A DNA stretch of 64,000 nucleotides, taken from NCBI RefSeq assembly GCF_000750955.1, contig NZ_CCEJ010000004.1:186001-250000 (forward strand). Direction: 5' to 3'. This document shows positions 44,286 through 52,196 of this stretch, piece after piece (position 1 is the first letter of the stretch; every line of letters starts with the position of its first letter). This stretch comes from Criblamydia sequanensis CRIB-18 (lineage in GTDB: Bacteria; Chlamydiota; Chlamydiia; Chlamydiales; Criblamydiaceae). The position numbers were made by a program, and so were the translations under genes. The notes below the pieces were generated by a model. It saw nothing but the letters and a program-made list of their open reading frames with translations, had not been told where the DNA came from and did no database searches.

Positions 44286-44782
44286 ATTTACCTCTTATTA
44301 GAACTTCTTAAGGAAAATGGCCTTATACAACAACAACTTAAGCTGTTGACTTGCCCACCATTTAAATGAAATTATAGTATACCTTCTACAAGAGGTTATC
44401 ATTCAAGTAAAAAAACAATGCTTTTTACTTTTTTTATTAAAATGGTAATTATTCGGTCATTTTTTTACCGATTTTAAAAAAAAGCAGCTTCAAAATACAC
44501 TAACCCTAACTACGTTCTTTCATTTACCCTAATATATAAAATTAATTTTATAAATTTAAGGTAAAGGACCCGCCTTTTGCCTCTTCATTACGACTGCATA
44601 GTTTTAAGACCCCTATTCGACGTAGGGTTTCATGCTGTTTGTTCGAAAATCATTTCAAGAAAATGCATAAAATGTTAAGCATTTTTGTTGCCGATCGATA
44701 AAACTGAAAGCAATAAATAATCCTTATTCCAACTCTATCGATAGTTAAAAAAACAAATGAACCAAAGCCTTAGGAAGTATCC
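44286..44782. other. 497-base divergent intergenic region between atpE and a secreted protein
   Basis: It holds the probable V-ATPase promoter on its left side (listed separately). AATGC....GCATTTTT near 44660-44684 could be a small terminator-like hairpin. Two ATCGAT-centred palindromes occur at 44694-44700 and 44736-44743. No coding frame is supported. Confidence 0.4.
44371..44406 (-). promoter_or_regulatory. candidate promoter of the V-ATPase operon
   Basis: On the minus strand TTGAAT (44401-44406) is followed after 19 bases by TATACT (44376-44381), with an overlapping TATAAT (44371-44376). Both are near-consensus housekeeping elements, about 90 bases before the atpE ATG. The spacing is a little long. 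Confidence 0.45.
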
Positions 44783-45586
44783 ATGCTGAAAAAAGGAACT
44801 ATTTTATTAATCGGAAGCACTCTTGCTTTTCTTGGAAAGCTCTCTTCCGTTGAAGCGGATCAGATGAATCAAACCGCTATTGAAGAATCTTCGCTTTACG
44901 TGACTTTTACCCCCCCTAAAGGTTGGAGATCCGTTAACCCGAAAGATCTTCCTAAAAGCGTCAAATTTATGGTCGTGGGGCAAGGCAGTCAAACTTTTCC
45001 ACCCTCCATCAATTTGGGAACGGAAAGCTTTTCCGGCACTCTTAAAGATTACCTGAACATGATAAAAGAAATTAATAGCTCTCACGGAGCTGCATGGAAG
45101 GATCTTGGAAAAATAGACACTGCTGCAGGGCAAGCGAGCCTATCACAAGTAGACGCTGAAACTGAATGGGGTCATATCCGCATGATGCATGTCATCCTTA
45201 TAAAAGCCGGGACTGCCTATATATTAACTGCTGCAGCCTTAAAAGAGGAATTTGCCAAGTACTATAAAGAATTTTTTGCATCGATGAAATCTCTTAATTT
45301 TGCTGATAACCATAACGATGTTATTGCAAATGAAGAGAAAAAAACAGAACTCAGCCAACTTCAAAATAAATTGGAAGGGTCCTTTGTTTCCCTTGCCAAA
45401 CAAAAACAAATCAACCTATCCGACAGGAAAGAAAGAGAGAATCTTTTTGACAATCCCGAATTTCAAAATGAAGTGTGGATGCCTTTTAAAGAAAAATTTA
45501 TGAATAGTTTCGTAACTTTCGGAGAAGAATGGCAATCAAAGTATCTTGAGAAAGCAAAATCCAATTTGTTAAATAGATCTTTCTAA
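44783..45586 (+). CDS. secreted protein with PsbP/DUF1795-like domain
   Basis: The 267-aa product has a signal peptide (KKGTILLIGSTLAFLGKLSS, cleavage near VEA). Residues 35-170 resemble the PsbP/DcrB/Mog1 fold: YVTFTPPKGWRSVNPKDLP is the typical start, followed by LKDYLNMIKEINS, a beta strand with MHVILIKAGTAYILTAAA and YYKEFFASMKSLNF at the end. The rest (to 267) is a charged helix. It is probably periplasmic. The fold match is by pattern and moderately sure; the function is unknown. It diverges from the V-ATPase operon. Confidence 0.75.
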   Translation: MLKKGTILLIGSTLAFLGKLSSVEADQMNQTAIEESSLYVTFTPPKGWRSVNPKDLPKSVKFMVVGQGSQTFPPSINLGTESFSGTLKDYLNMIKEINSSHGAAWKDLGKIDTAAGQASLSQVDAETEWGHIRMMHVILIKAGTAYILTAAALKEEFAKYYKEFFASMKSLNFADNHNDVIANEEKKTELSQLQNKLEGSFVSLAKQKQINLSDRKERENLFDNPEFQNEVWMPFKEKFMNSFVTFGEEWQSKYLEKAKSNLLNRSF

Positions 45587-45740
45587 GACTGATGATAAGC
45601 CACTTAAATAAAATAATCTCTTTCGCTTTTATCGAAAGAAGATCCATAGGAAAAAAAAATTGCTAAAAAATATTTTCTATGAAATAAGTATCAATCAAAA
45701 GCAAATTTTAAATTTTATAAAGTTTTAAAGGAGTTCCGCA

Positions 45741-45968
45741 ATGAAAATGCTAAAAAAACTCGTTGCATGTACAGCCATCGCGACAATGTTATTATCGACT
45801 TCGACTGCAAAAGCCGGCTGCTACGAAACTACTGGCGGCTGCGGGTATGAAGAATGCCGAAGAGCACCTTGCATCGCGCCTTGTGTTGCCCTTGGAACTA
45901 TAGCATTGATTGCTATTATTGCCATCGCAGTTCAGAACTCGCACAACGGCCATAGCCACAGCAATTAA
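45741..45968 (+). CDS. small secreted Cys-rich protein with C-terminal hydrophobic segment
   Basis: The 75-aa product has a signal peptide (MLKKLVACTAIATMLLSTST, cleavage after AKA), five Cys in 22 residues (CYETTGGCGYEEC, then CIAPC), a hydrophobic helix (VALGTIALIAIIAIAV) and a polar tail NSHNGHSHSN. It may be disulfide-linked and membrane-attached, possibly in the envelope, where chlamydiae depend on Cys-rich proteins. AAAGGAG precedes the ATG. The next gene starts 2 bases after the stop, so the two are coupled. Confidence 0.8.
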   Translation: MKMLKKLVACTAIATMLLSTSTAKAGCYETTGGCGYEECRRAPCIAPCVALGTIALIAIIAIAVQNSHNGHSHSN

Positions 45969-45970
45969 TC

Positions 45971-46444
45971 TTGTTTGATTTTCTCTTCAAATTTAAGGAA
46001 AAGGCATCTCCATGCCTCTTCCTTTTTTTTATTTCTTGCGTAGAACCTTGCCGCGTTTGGGATATCGACTGCATAAACGGTGTATGCCCCTCCATGTCTT
46101 CTCGAAAAATATCTTCTTGGGAACAAGGTCTTTGTCAGAATCTCAGACTTGAGTTTATTAAAACGGCGGGAGGAATGTACGGCTATTTAGATGTTTTGTC
46201 TCCGGCTATTCTCAAACGATGCGATTTTGAAGATTCTCTCACCTTTACAGTTTCCACTGTTAATAGTGAATACACCCTGTACGCATTGCCCTTGAAAGGA
46301 AATCAGCGTTTTCTTCTCCCTGAAAGTGAAGTTAGAACTCTGCTAAATCTCTTTCAAAATGAAATAGAAATTTACTTAAAGGTTGGAGGCTATACAGCCA
46401 CTTTTTCTTCCTATGAATTTATGAAAGCCTATCACAAGTTCTAA
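45971..46444 (+). CDS. probable lipoprotein, 157 aa
   Basis: The frame starts at TTG, two bases after the preceding stop. The product begins with a charged stretch (FKFKEKASP), then CLFLFFISC, which resembles a lipoprotein signal with lipobox FISC, and continues with five further Cys within 30 residues (CVEPCRVWDIDCINGVCPS counts four). The C-terminal 100 residues are beta-rich (LTFTVSTVNSEYTLYALPL). No homologue is recognised. The start is uncertain because no clear ribosome binding site precedes the TTG; coupling from the upstream gene would explain it. Confidence 0.65.
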   Translation: MFDFLFKFKEKASPCLFLFFISCVEPCRVWDIDCINGVCPSMSSRKISSWEQGLCQNLRLEFIKTAGGMYGYLDVLSPAILKRCDFEDSLTFTVSTVNSEYTLYALPLKGNQRFLLPESEVRTLLNLFQNEIEIYLKVGGYTATFSSYEFMKAYHKF

Positions 46445-46447
46445 AAA

Positions 46448-48385
46448 TCACTCCCCTTCTTCAAGAGCGTCTTTTTCCTCTTTTTTATTGTGATCCATTT
46501 GCTTTAATTCATGTATCTTTTGATCTACCGATTCAAAGTATTGATCAACAAATAACAATTTTAAGCGAAGCCTTTTGCCCTCATTTGAAGTGTTTTCCAA
46601 TTTGTGGAAGAATTGTCCGAATAAGTATCTATAAATTAATAGTTCATGGCTTGTCTCATAAATCGCTTTTTTTATTTGCAATTCTGACAAGCGAGGCTCT
46701 TCTTTGTCAATTCGCTGGACATGGGCTAAGAAATCTTGCAAGTAGCCTTTGAGATCGTTTATATCAAATTCAATTTCACGCTGATGCTTTCTTGTCTCTC
46801 TTAGCGTCACCCAGTTTTCTAACTCTTGAATCAGGTGTTTGAATTTATTTAAGCGATTAAGGTGCTTTCGATCATCTAGCGCGCCCATAATTCCCATATG
46901 AATGGAAAAAATCTCTTGAAAAAGAGGAATCTCCTGAACGATATGATACTTCCAGTCAGCTCGAAGAAGCTTTGATAGAAGCTCTGCTGTATACCTTGGA
47001 ACATTAGGATTAGGCGTTCCTAGCTCATCTAATTCCTTAATATTGGCAATAATTCTTTCAGCCCGGCTTTTTACCATCCCATATGAAGAGAGAGGCTGTC
47101 CCATTTCATGTAAAAGACGTTGAATGTCAGGAGGGATGCTTAAAGCTTCTCTCTTAATTTCCCGCCCCCCTTCAAAAACTTTCAAAATGGACTTATTCAT
47201 CTCCTCGTAAAGGGTCTCGAGGTGATCGGCTTCAAACTCTAAATCCAATAGCTGCTTTGCCTGTTCAGGTTCAGGAGCTACAATCCCTTCGGGAAAACCC
47301 CATCTACTTCTAACATAAGGGTTTGGGTCGGTTCTCAATAGAAATTCCCTATACCTTGCTATAGTTGAGCCAAGAGTTAGAATCTCAGCATGATACCCTT
47401 TCATGGTATCTTCAATTTTTTTTCTACCGGTTTCTTCTTCTAAATAGCGTATAGATTGTTTTTTTAATACACGGCTTTGATGAAAAAGAGCGGTTTTTAG
47501 AGCTTTTGCGTATTCTTTAAACAATTCAATCGAAGCTTCGACGCTTTCTGATTGAGATAAAGCCCGCATCAATTCTCCTATAGAAAGAGTCTTAGGCCGA
47601 GTTGTCAACTGCCCCATTTTAACGTAATAGTAGATCTTTCTAAATCTTTCCTGAAACGAATCATCAAATGAGGACAACACATGGTAGCCCGAAAGCTTTC
47701 GCATGATTTGTTCTATTTTTTCATCTAATTCAAGGTACTCTTCAAACTTTTTTGAGAAACGTTTATGATTAATCTTTAGGAATTTATCGCTTTTTTCTAA
47801 TGTCGAGAGAAGAGTATCGTCCAAGACGGAGTGGAAAGAGGCTTGAAGTTTTTTAAAAAAAGCTCCTCGCCCTTCATTTAAAAGAACGGCATTCCGCATT
47901 TCGACTAGCTGGCTTTCCATTCTTTTGTAAGCCCAAAGCAGATCTTCCAAATGATGGGATAGAAGGTCTTTAAAATTATCAAGCACTTGCCCTATGTCGC
48001 TTTTCCACTGTTCTATGCCTAGCTGTTCAATCTGCTGGAAAAGCTCTTTTACGCAGCCTTCTAAAACTTCGCCGTATTCCCAAAAGGATTGGTTCAAACT
48101 TTCGACTGTCGCGTTATAATTTTTCTTTAATGTCTCAAGATCATCACTTTGCAAAACCTGACGAAGTCTTTTTCCAAATACTTCAACGGCATCGGAAAGC
48201 TTTAAATAGGTAATTGGACTTGGCAGTAATTGAGGGGGAAGGGCATTTTCGGATGCGAAAGGGGCATCCTCAATAATACTTTTTGCTAAATCACCTTCTT
48301 TTTCTGCAAGATACTGGCTAAGCTGGTCGACAAGCGAGTGGTCTAAAGCAACAATCCTTTGAAAATCAATGGGTTGCCACGTCAT
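46448..48385 (-). CDS. hypothetical helical protein, 645 aa
   Basis: I do not recognise this protein. It lacks signal peptide and membrane segments and is almost entirely helical, rich in Leu, Glu, Lys and Gln with heptad-like stretches (LEEETGRKKIEDTMKGYHAE, DLEFEADHLETLYEEMNKS). One conserved-looking non-helical island reads RTDPNPYVRSRWGFPEG (about 345-361). It might be a scaffold or tethering protein. It lies on the minus strand between plus-strand secreted genes and converges on the lipoprotein gene with 3 bases between stops. Confidence 0.75.
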   Translation of the reverse strand: MTWQPIDFQRIVALDHSLVDQLSQYLAEKEGDLAKSIIEDAPFASENALPPQLLPSPITYLKLSDAVEVFGKRLRQVLQSDDLETLKKNYNATVESLNQSFWEYGEVLEGCVKELFQQIEQLGIEQWKSDIGQVLDNFKDLLSHHLEDLLWAYKRMESQLVEMRNAVLLNEGRGAFFKKLQASFHSVLDDTLLSTLEKSDKFLKINHKRFSKKFEEYLELDEKIEQIMRKLSGYHVLSSFDDSFQERFRKIYYYVKMGQLTTRPKTLSIGELMRALSQSESVEASIELFKEYAKALKTALFHQSRVLKKQSIRYLEEETGRKKIEDTMKGYHAEILTLGSTIARYREFLLRTDPNPYVRSRWGFPEGIVAPEPEQAKQLLDLEFEADHLETLYEEMNKSILKVFEGGREIKREALSIPPDIQRLLHEMGQPLSSYGMVKSRAERIIANIKELDELGTPNPNVPRYTAELLSKLLRADWKYHIVQEIPLFQEIFSIHMGIMGALDDRKHLNRLNKFKHLIQELENWVTLRETRKHQREIEFDINDLKGYLQDFLAHVQRIDKEEPRLSELQIKKAIYETSHELLIYRYLFGQFFHKLENTSNEGKRLRLKLLFVDQYFESVDQKIHELKQMDHNKKEEKDALEEGE

Positions 48386-48656
48386 ATGAAAATTTCCTTG
48401 GTGGCCTTGTGTCTTAATTGTAATTATTCTAACAAATGAAGGTTTAACAACAAATGAAAACCTTTTTTTATATAAAAAAAAAGAGAAGGCCTTTCCTGAA
48501 ATCCGTTTTCCTATTTTTTTAAATCAAAGACTATTAGAATCTTGTGAATTTCGAAATTAAAGGAACAATAAAATTGAAAAATGCTGCGAATTAATAAATT
48601 ATCCAATTAAAAAAATAACTGTTAGAATGAAGATTGAATCAGGCTAAGGAGGCAAT

Positions 48657-49001
48657 ATGAGAACTCTATCTTTTGCCGTCATATCTTTCATAGTTACATC
48701 TACTTTCGTCTATGGGTCATACACACCAAGCGGCACAAAAACCCCGGAGATCAGAAGTACCATCATCGGTGAACCAAGGGACCACATCAACCCGATTCCG
48801 ACCACTAAAAATGAATCCAGCGATAAAATCGGGACTGATGCGCGCCAGCGATTGATTGATAACAATAGGCGTACTTTTGAAAACTCAAGAAGAAAAATAG
48901 ATGAACAGCGCTACCAAGATAATTTAAAAAAAATATCTACTCCCCGCTACCAAAGGTCCAATAAATCAAATACAAATGACAAGGACATGATTAATCGCTA
49001 A
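48657..49001 (+). CDS. secreted basic protein, 114 aa
   Basis: The product has a signal peptide (MRTLSFAVISFIVTSTFVYG, cleavage near VYG-S). The mature chain is disordered in character, with TPSGTKTPEIRSTIIGEPRD, then an Arg/Asn/Lys-rich C-terminus (RQRLIDNNRRTFENSRRKID). GGAGG precedes the ATG. It lies 34 bases upstream of the Asp-rich secreted gene and probably shares its transcript. No family recognised. Confidence 0.75.
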   Translation: MRTLSFAVISFIVTSTFVYGSYTPSGTKTPEIRSTIIGEPRDHINPIPTTKNESSDKIGTDARQRLIDNNRRTFENSRRKIDEQRYQDNLKKISTPRYQRSNKSNTNDKDMINR

Positions 49002-49035
49002 TTATTAATAATTTATAGTTTCTGGAGGTTCTTCT

Positions 49036-49689
49036 ATGTTTCACACTAAGGCTTTTTTATATCTGACTTTATTTTTAGCCGCCTTTCTCTATAACACTTC
49101 TACCTTAAGGGCTGATTTTTCAAGCTCTAGCGGAACTCAAAGCAGCTCCGAATCCACCCAAAGCAGCGGAGCTTCCCCATCCACTCAGCAAAGCCAATAT
49201 GATACCCCGTCCACTTCTCAAAGCTCATCCAATGCTCAATATGATGATGACGACGATGACAATGATGATGGGGACGACAATGGGGACGATGGAGATGACG
49301 GTGATGATGGCGATAACGACGGCTATGATGATGGCGGCTATTCACCCTCCTACGACTATGACCCTAACTACTATTTTAATGATAGAGGGCTAAGAAGCTT
49401 TGAAAATCAGGCTTTACAAGATCAACTCGATAGGGATTTAAGAAACCGGGCTCTTAGAAACCATCCTGAAGGTGATGGCAATCTAAATCATCCGAATATA
49501 AACAATAATTGGAGAGACAACCGTCCCAACACCAACTTTGATCAAAGGCATGATAATTTAAGAAGGGATAACTTCAATCGCGATAATTTTAACCGCGACA
49601 ACTTTAACCGGGACCGGTTTAACCATGAGAACCGAGGAGACATGCGCCATTTTGAAGGCGGCCGCGGCGGACATGGAGGAAGACGTTAA
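49036..49689 (+). CDS. secreted Ser/Asp-rich protein with NRDNF repeats
   Basis: The 217-aa product has a signal peptide (FLYLTLFLAAFLYNTSTLRA), a Ser/Gln/Thr-rich segment, an acidic run of Asp with Gly and Asn (residues about 68-100), a Tyr-rich patch (YSPSYDYDPNYYF), an Asn/Arg-rich region with five NRDNF-like pentapeptides, and a terminal GGRGGHGGRR. The Asp run could bind Ca2+, but it has no strict EF-hand or RTX repeat. It shares composition and the GGH..RR ending with the His-rich protein at 28551, suggesting a related group. GGAGG precedes the ATG. The function is unknown. Confidence 0.8.
   Translation: MFHTKAFLYLTLFLAAFLYNTSTLRADFSSSSGTQSSSESTQSSGASPSTQQSQYDTPSTSQSSSNAQYDDDDDDNDDGDDNGDDGDDGDDGDNDGYDDGGYSPSYDYDPNYYFNDRGLRSFENQALQDQLDRDLRNRALRNHPEGDGNLNHPNINNNWRDNRPNTNFDQRHDNLRRDNFNRDNFNRDNFNRDRFNHENRGDMRHFEGGRGGHGGRR
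49561..49635 (+). repeat. five 15-base tandem repeats encoding NRDNF-like pentapeptides
   Basis: Consecutive 15-base units encode RRDNF, NRDNF, NRDNF, NRDRF and NHENR within the Asp-rich gene. Middle units differ at few bases, mostly in third codon positions. Confidence 0.75.
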
Positions 49690-49800
49690 TCCTTAAACCC
49701 TGATTTGCGCCCTAATCCGTTAGGCAAGCGCTATAGTTAAGCAATAGATTTTTAAATGAAGCTTCTAGCGAGATTAGGGGGCAATAGGGGTTAAAACTAA

Positions 49801-49828
49801 CCCTAGGCTATTCGTTTTCCGCCTAGGG
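49801..49828 (+). terminator. possible terminator hairpin after the Asp-rich gene
   Basis: CCCTAGGC pairs with GCCTAGGG across a 12-base loop, extended by one A-T pair. CATTTCTCTTATTCTT follows, moderately T-rich. It lies 110 bases after the stop codon. Confidence 0.5.
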
Positions 49829-49975
49829 TCATTTCTCTTATTCTTGCCACGAGATCCTTCCCCATGCTACTATTATACTTTTTAGCCATTCGGTTAGAAG
49901 TTAACTGATTTAAAAATAACAAAATGATATCTATCAAGTTGGATCATTTCGAATCTTCTTTTTTTTAAGGATACT

Positions 49976-50338
49976 ATGCAAAAAGGCCATGTTTTAGAAT
50001 TTGCCTGCCAGGAATGCCAAGAACCTGTAGAGTTTTCAATTTTTCAATTTAATCAGGGAGCCACACTCCTTTCATGCCGCCATTGCGGAAAGAAGTACTC
50101 TTTTGCGGATGAAGTTTTGATGCGTCAAATTAAAAAATTTGGAAACTTGTGCAAACAAATCCATGATTCAGAAGAAATTTTAGGCTCCTCCTCCATCGGT
50201 ATTAACGTTGGGGATAGGAAAGTTGAAATTCCCTTTAAACTCTTACTCACCAGATTAAGCTCTAAATTAGATTTACAAATGGGTGAAAAGATGGTTTCTA
50301 TCGTTTTTAGAATGGAACCTGCCAGGGATATTGAGTAA
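49976..50338 (+). CDS. zinc-ribbon-like protein, 120 aa
   Basis: The product begins with a two-knuckle zinc site: CQEC at residues 11-14 and CRHC at about 34-37, separated by PVEFSIFQFNQGATLLS. This forms a short rubredoxin-type ribbon. The remaining 80 residues are mixed helix and strand with no motif (MRQIKKFGNLCKQIHDSEEI). No DNA-binding domain is visible. It lies 42 bases upstream of transaldolase and may be in the same transcript. A redox or regulatory role cannot be told. Confidence 0.75.
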   Translation: MQKGHVLEFACQECQEPVEFSIFQFNQGATLLSCRHCGKKYSFADEVLMRQIKKFGNLCKQIHDSEEILGSSSIGINVGDRKVEIPFKLLLTRLSSKLDLQMGEKMVSIVFRMEPARDIE

Positions 50339-50380
50339 TCCTATAATATTTAAATTTTCTTTCTTCAAAGGAAAAATCAA

Positions 50381-51343
50381 ATGAATAAATTAGAACAATT
50401 AAGGGAAATGACAACCATTGTTGTCGATACTGGAAATATTGACTCCATTAAACGCTTTACCCCAACAGATGCGACCACTAATCCTTCTTTAATTCTGAAA
50501 GCTTCGGAACAAGCTGAGTATAAACACCTGCTTGATGAAGCTGTAAACAAAGCCAAATCTGTATCCAAAGAAAGAAAAGCGCTATTAAATAATATCCTGG
50601 ATCAACTTTTTGTTAATTTTGGCATTGAAATTTTAAAATCGATACCGGGAAGAGTCTCAACTGAAGTTGATGCCAGACTGTCTTTTGATGTGGAAGCAAG
50701 CATATCAAAAGCCCACCATCTTATTTCCCTCTATGAGAAAGCAAAAATACCAAGAGAGCGCGTCCTTATTAAACTCGCTTCCACCTGGGAAGGAATTGTA
50801 GCTGCCAAAACTCTTGAAAAAGAAGGCATTCATTGCAATATGACTCTTTTATTTTCATTGCCTCAAGCCATTGCTGCAAGCTATAGCAATGTCACCCTTA
50901 TTTCCCCTTTTGTTGGAAGAATTTTAGACTGGCATAAAAAAAACACCGGGAAGAGTTCCTATGCAGGTTATGAAGATCCAGGCGTTATCTCTGTTAAAAA
51001 CATCTACAATTACTATAAGAAATTTGACATCAAGAGCCAAGTCATGGGCGCAAGCTTTAGGAATGCCGATGAAATACTAGAACTTGCCGGATGCGATCTT
51101 TTGACCATTTCGCCTGAGCTTTTAAACGAGCTATCACAAATGGAAGGCGAAGTTCCAAAAAAATTGGATGCTGAAAAGGCGAAACTAGAAAATATTGAGA
51201 AGATTGAAGTTAATGAAGAAACTTTCAGGTGGCTTTTAAATGAAGATCAAATGGCTACTGAAAAACTGAGCGATGGCATTAGAAAATTTGCTGAGGATAC
51301 AGTTAAGCTAGAAAAGTACCTGATCAGTTCCTATAATCTCTAA
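50381..51343 (+). CDS. tal: transaldolase
   Basis: The 320-aa enzyme of the pentose phosphate pathway exchanges a dihydroxyacetone unit between sugar phosphates. [32 protein letters not shown] and [13 protein letters not shown] (with the Schiff-base Lys) are present. The length is that of the TalB group (about 317 aa). Its position next to the rpoC end is the same as in Chlamydia, where tal adjoins rpoC. A shared terminator follows. Confidence 0.97.
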   Translation: MNKLEQLREMTTIVVDTGNIDSIKRFTPTDATTNPSLILKASEQAEYKHLLDEAVNKAKSVSKERKALLNNILDQLFVNFGIEILKSIPGRVSTEVDARLSFDVEASISKAHHLISLYEKAKIPRERVLIKLASTWEGIVAAKTLEKEGIHCNMTLLFSLPQAIAASYSNVTLISPFVGRILDWHKKNTGKSSYAGYEDPGVISVKNIYNYYKKFDIKSQVMGASFRNADEILELAGCDLLTISPELLNELSQMEGEVPKKLDAEKAKLENIEKIEVNEETFRWLLNEDQMATEKLSDGIRKFAEDTVKLEKYLISSYNL

Positions 51344-51354
51344 AATCAAAAAAC

Positions 51355-51388
51355 TTGCGGCGGAAAGAATCCACTCGAACCGCCGCAA
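51355..51388 (-). terminator. bidirectional terminator between tal and the 81-aa gene
   Basis: TTGCGGCGG pairs with CCGCCGCAA (9 bases) across a 16-base loop. On the minus strand GTTTTTTGATTTTAG follows, a good T-run for the small gene. On the plus strand it lies 11 bases after tal with weaker T content. Confidence 0.75.
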
Positions 51389-51402
51389 ATCTATTATATA
51401 AA

Positions 51403-51648
51403 TTACTGCTTTAAGTTACGTGTCATCGACAAAATAGCTGTATTGCTAGCCGCAATAACCGCTGTATTCATTTCAGAAATCTGGGATGCGTTGTTCATTT
51501 TAAATTGCAACTCAAACATCTGACCAATGCTAACTTCTTCGGATTTTTTTGTTTTAATGTCAGCTAGCATTTCTTTAACTTCTTTAAAGCTGTCATTCAC
51601 CATATCCAACATACCGTCGATACTAAAACTTTCGTGCTGACGTGCCAT
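51403..51648 (-). CDS. small helical protein, 81 aa
   Basis: The product is fully helical, rich in Met, Ser, Asn and Lys, with no signal peptide. The C-terminal half (QFKMNNASQISEMNTAVIAA, then SNTAILSMTRNLKQ) is an amphipathic helix ending in a basic tail. Length, composition and this C-terminal helix are reminiscent of small type III secretion structural proteins, but no signature confirms it. It stands alone, flanked by a terminator and a 550-base spacer. The start ATG is followed by ARQHESFS. Confidence 0.65.
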   Translation of the reverse strand: MARQHESFSIDGMLDMVNDSFKEVKEMLADIKTKKSEEVSIGQMFELQFKMNNASQISEMNTAVIAASNTAILSMTRNLKQ

Positions 51649-52150
51649 AAATACCCCTCTTATTTTTTATAGGAATTTAAATTAATCTGAAGCTCCAATT
51701 TTGCCTAAAGATTGTTAACATTAAATATAGGAAATATTAAGAATTCTTAAAAAACGCAATTTATTTTTTAAAAAAACATCATATCTCTATCGAAATATCC
51801 TTTAGGAATAGGCTTAAAGCCGATATTAATTTAGCCATACTGATACAAACTCTTTAGAGTTTAATCGTACAAAATATTTTATGTAAAGATTTGATAAAGA
51901 TCCTTTCTTCTCAAATCTTTTACTCTAAGAATGGAAGATTATGGCGAGAATCCTCTTAAAAAGATAGATTTATCCTCTAAAGAACTGGACTCCATATTAA
52001 TTTTTTTAAAAATTTACGTATGAGGGATTTGTAATCTTCTCGGAAAAGAGAAAAAATGGGGGTTATTTATCGGGCAAAAAAGGGAAAACTTTGGGGCTTC
52101 GTAGAGCTTTGAATAACTGAAATAAAGGTTGCTTTTGAAGGGATAACTTA
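51649..52150. other. 502-base AT-rich intergenic region before rpoC's terminator
   Basis: The region has AT-rich tracts and short palindromes but no clear gene. A 30-codon plus-strand frame (51931-52023, MEDYGENPLKKID...) lacks a convincing ribosome binding site and is not called. The promoter of the 81-aa gene is probably near its left end. Confidence 0.4.
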
Positions 52151-52184
52151 AAAAAAATACATGAGGGAGAATCTCCCTCATGTA
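52151..52184 (-). terminator. strong rho-independent terminator of the rpoBC transcript
   Basis: TACATGAGGGAG pairs with CTCCCTCATGTA (12 bases) over a 3-base loop (AAT). On the minus strand ATTTTTTTAAG follows. It begins 13 bases after the rpoC stop codon and ends the ribosomal protein-polymerase operon. Confidence 0.92.
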
Positions 52185-52196
52185 CATTCAATTCAT

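Noticed and set aside
45619-45639. TCTTTCG/CGAAAGA hairpin after the PsbP-like gene
   Set aside because: Seven-base AT-rich stem without a following T-run; could be chance.
49127-49345. Minus-strand frame encoding a very His-rich peptide
   Set aside because: It is the complement of the Asp codon run (GAT/GAC gives ATC/GTC or CAT/CAC frames) in the secreted Asp-rich gene; no ribosome binding site.
51931-52023. 30-codon frame in the spacer before rpoC
   Set aside because: Too short, with no clear ribosome binding site and no recognisable motif.
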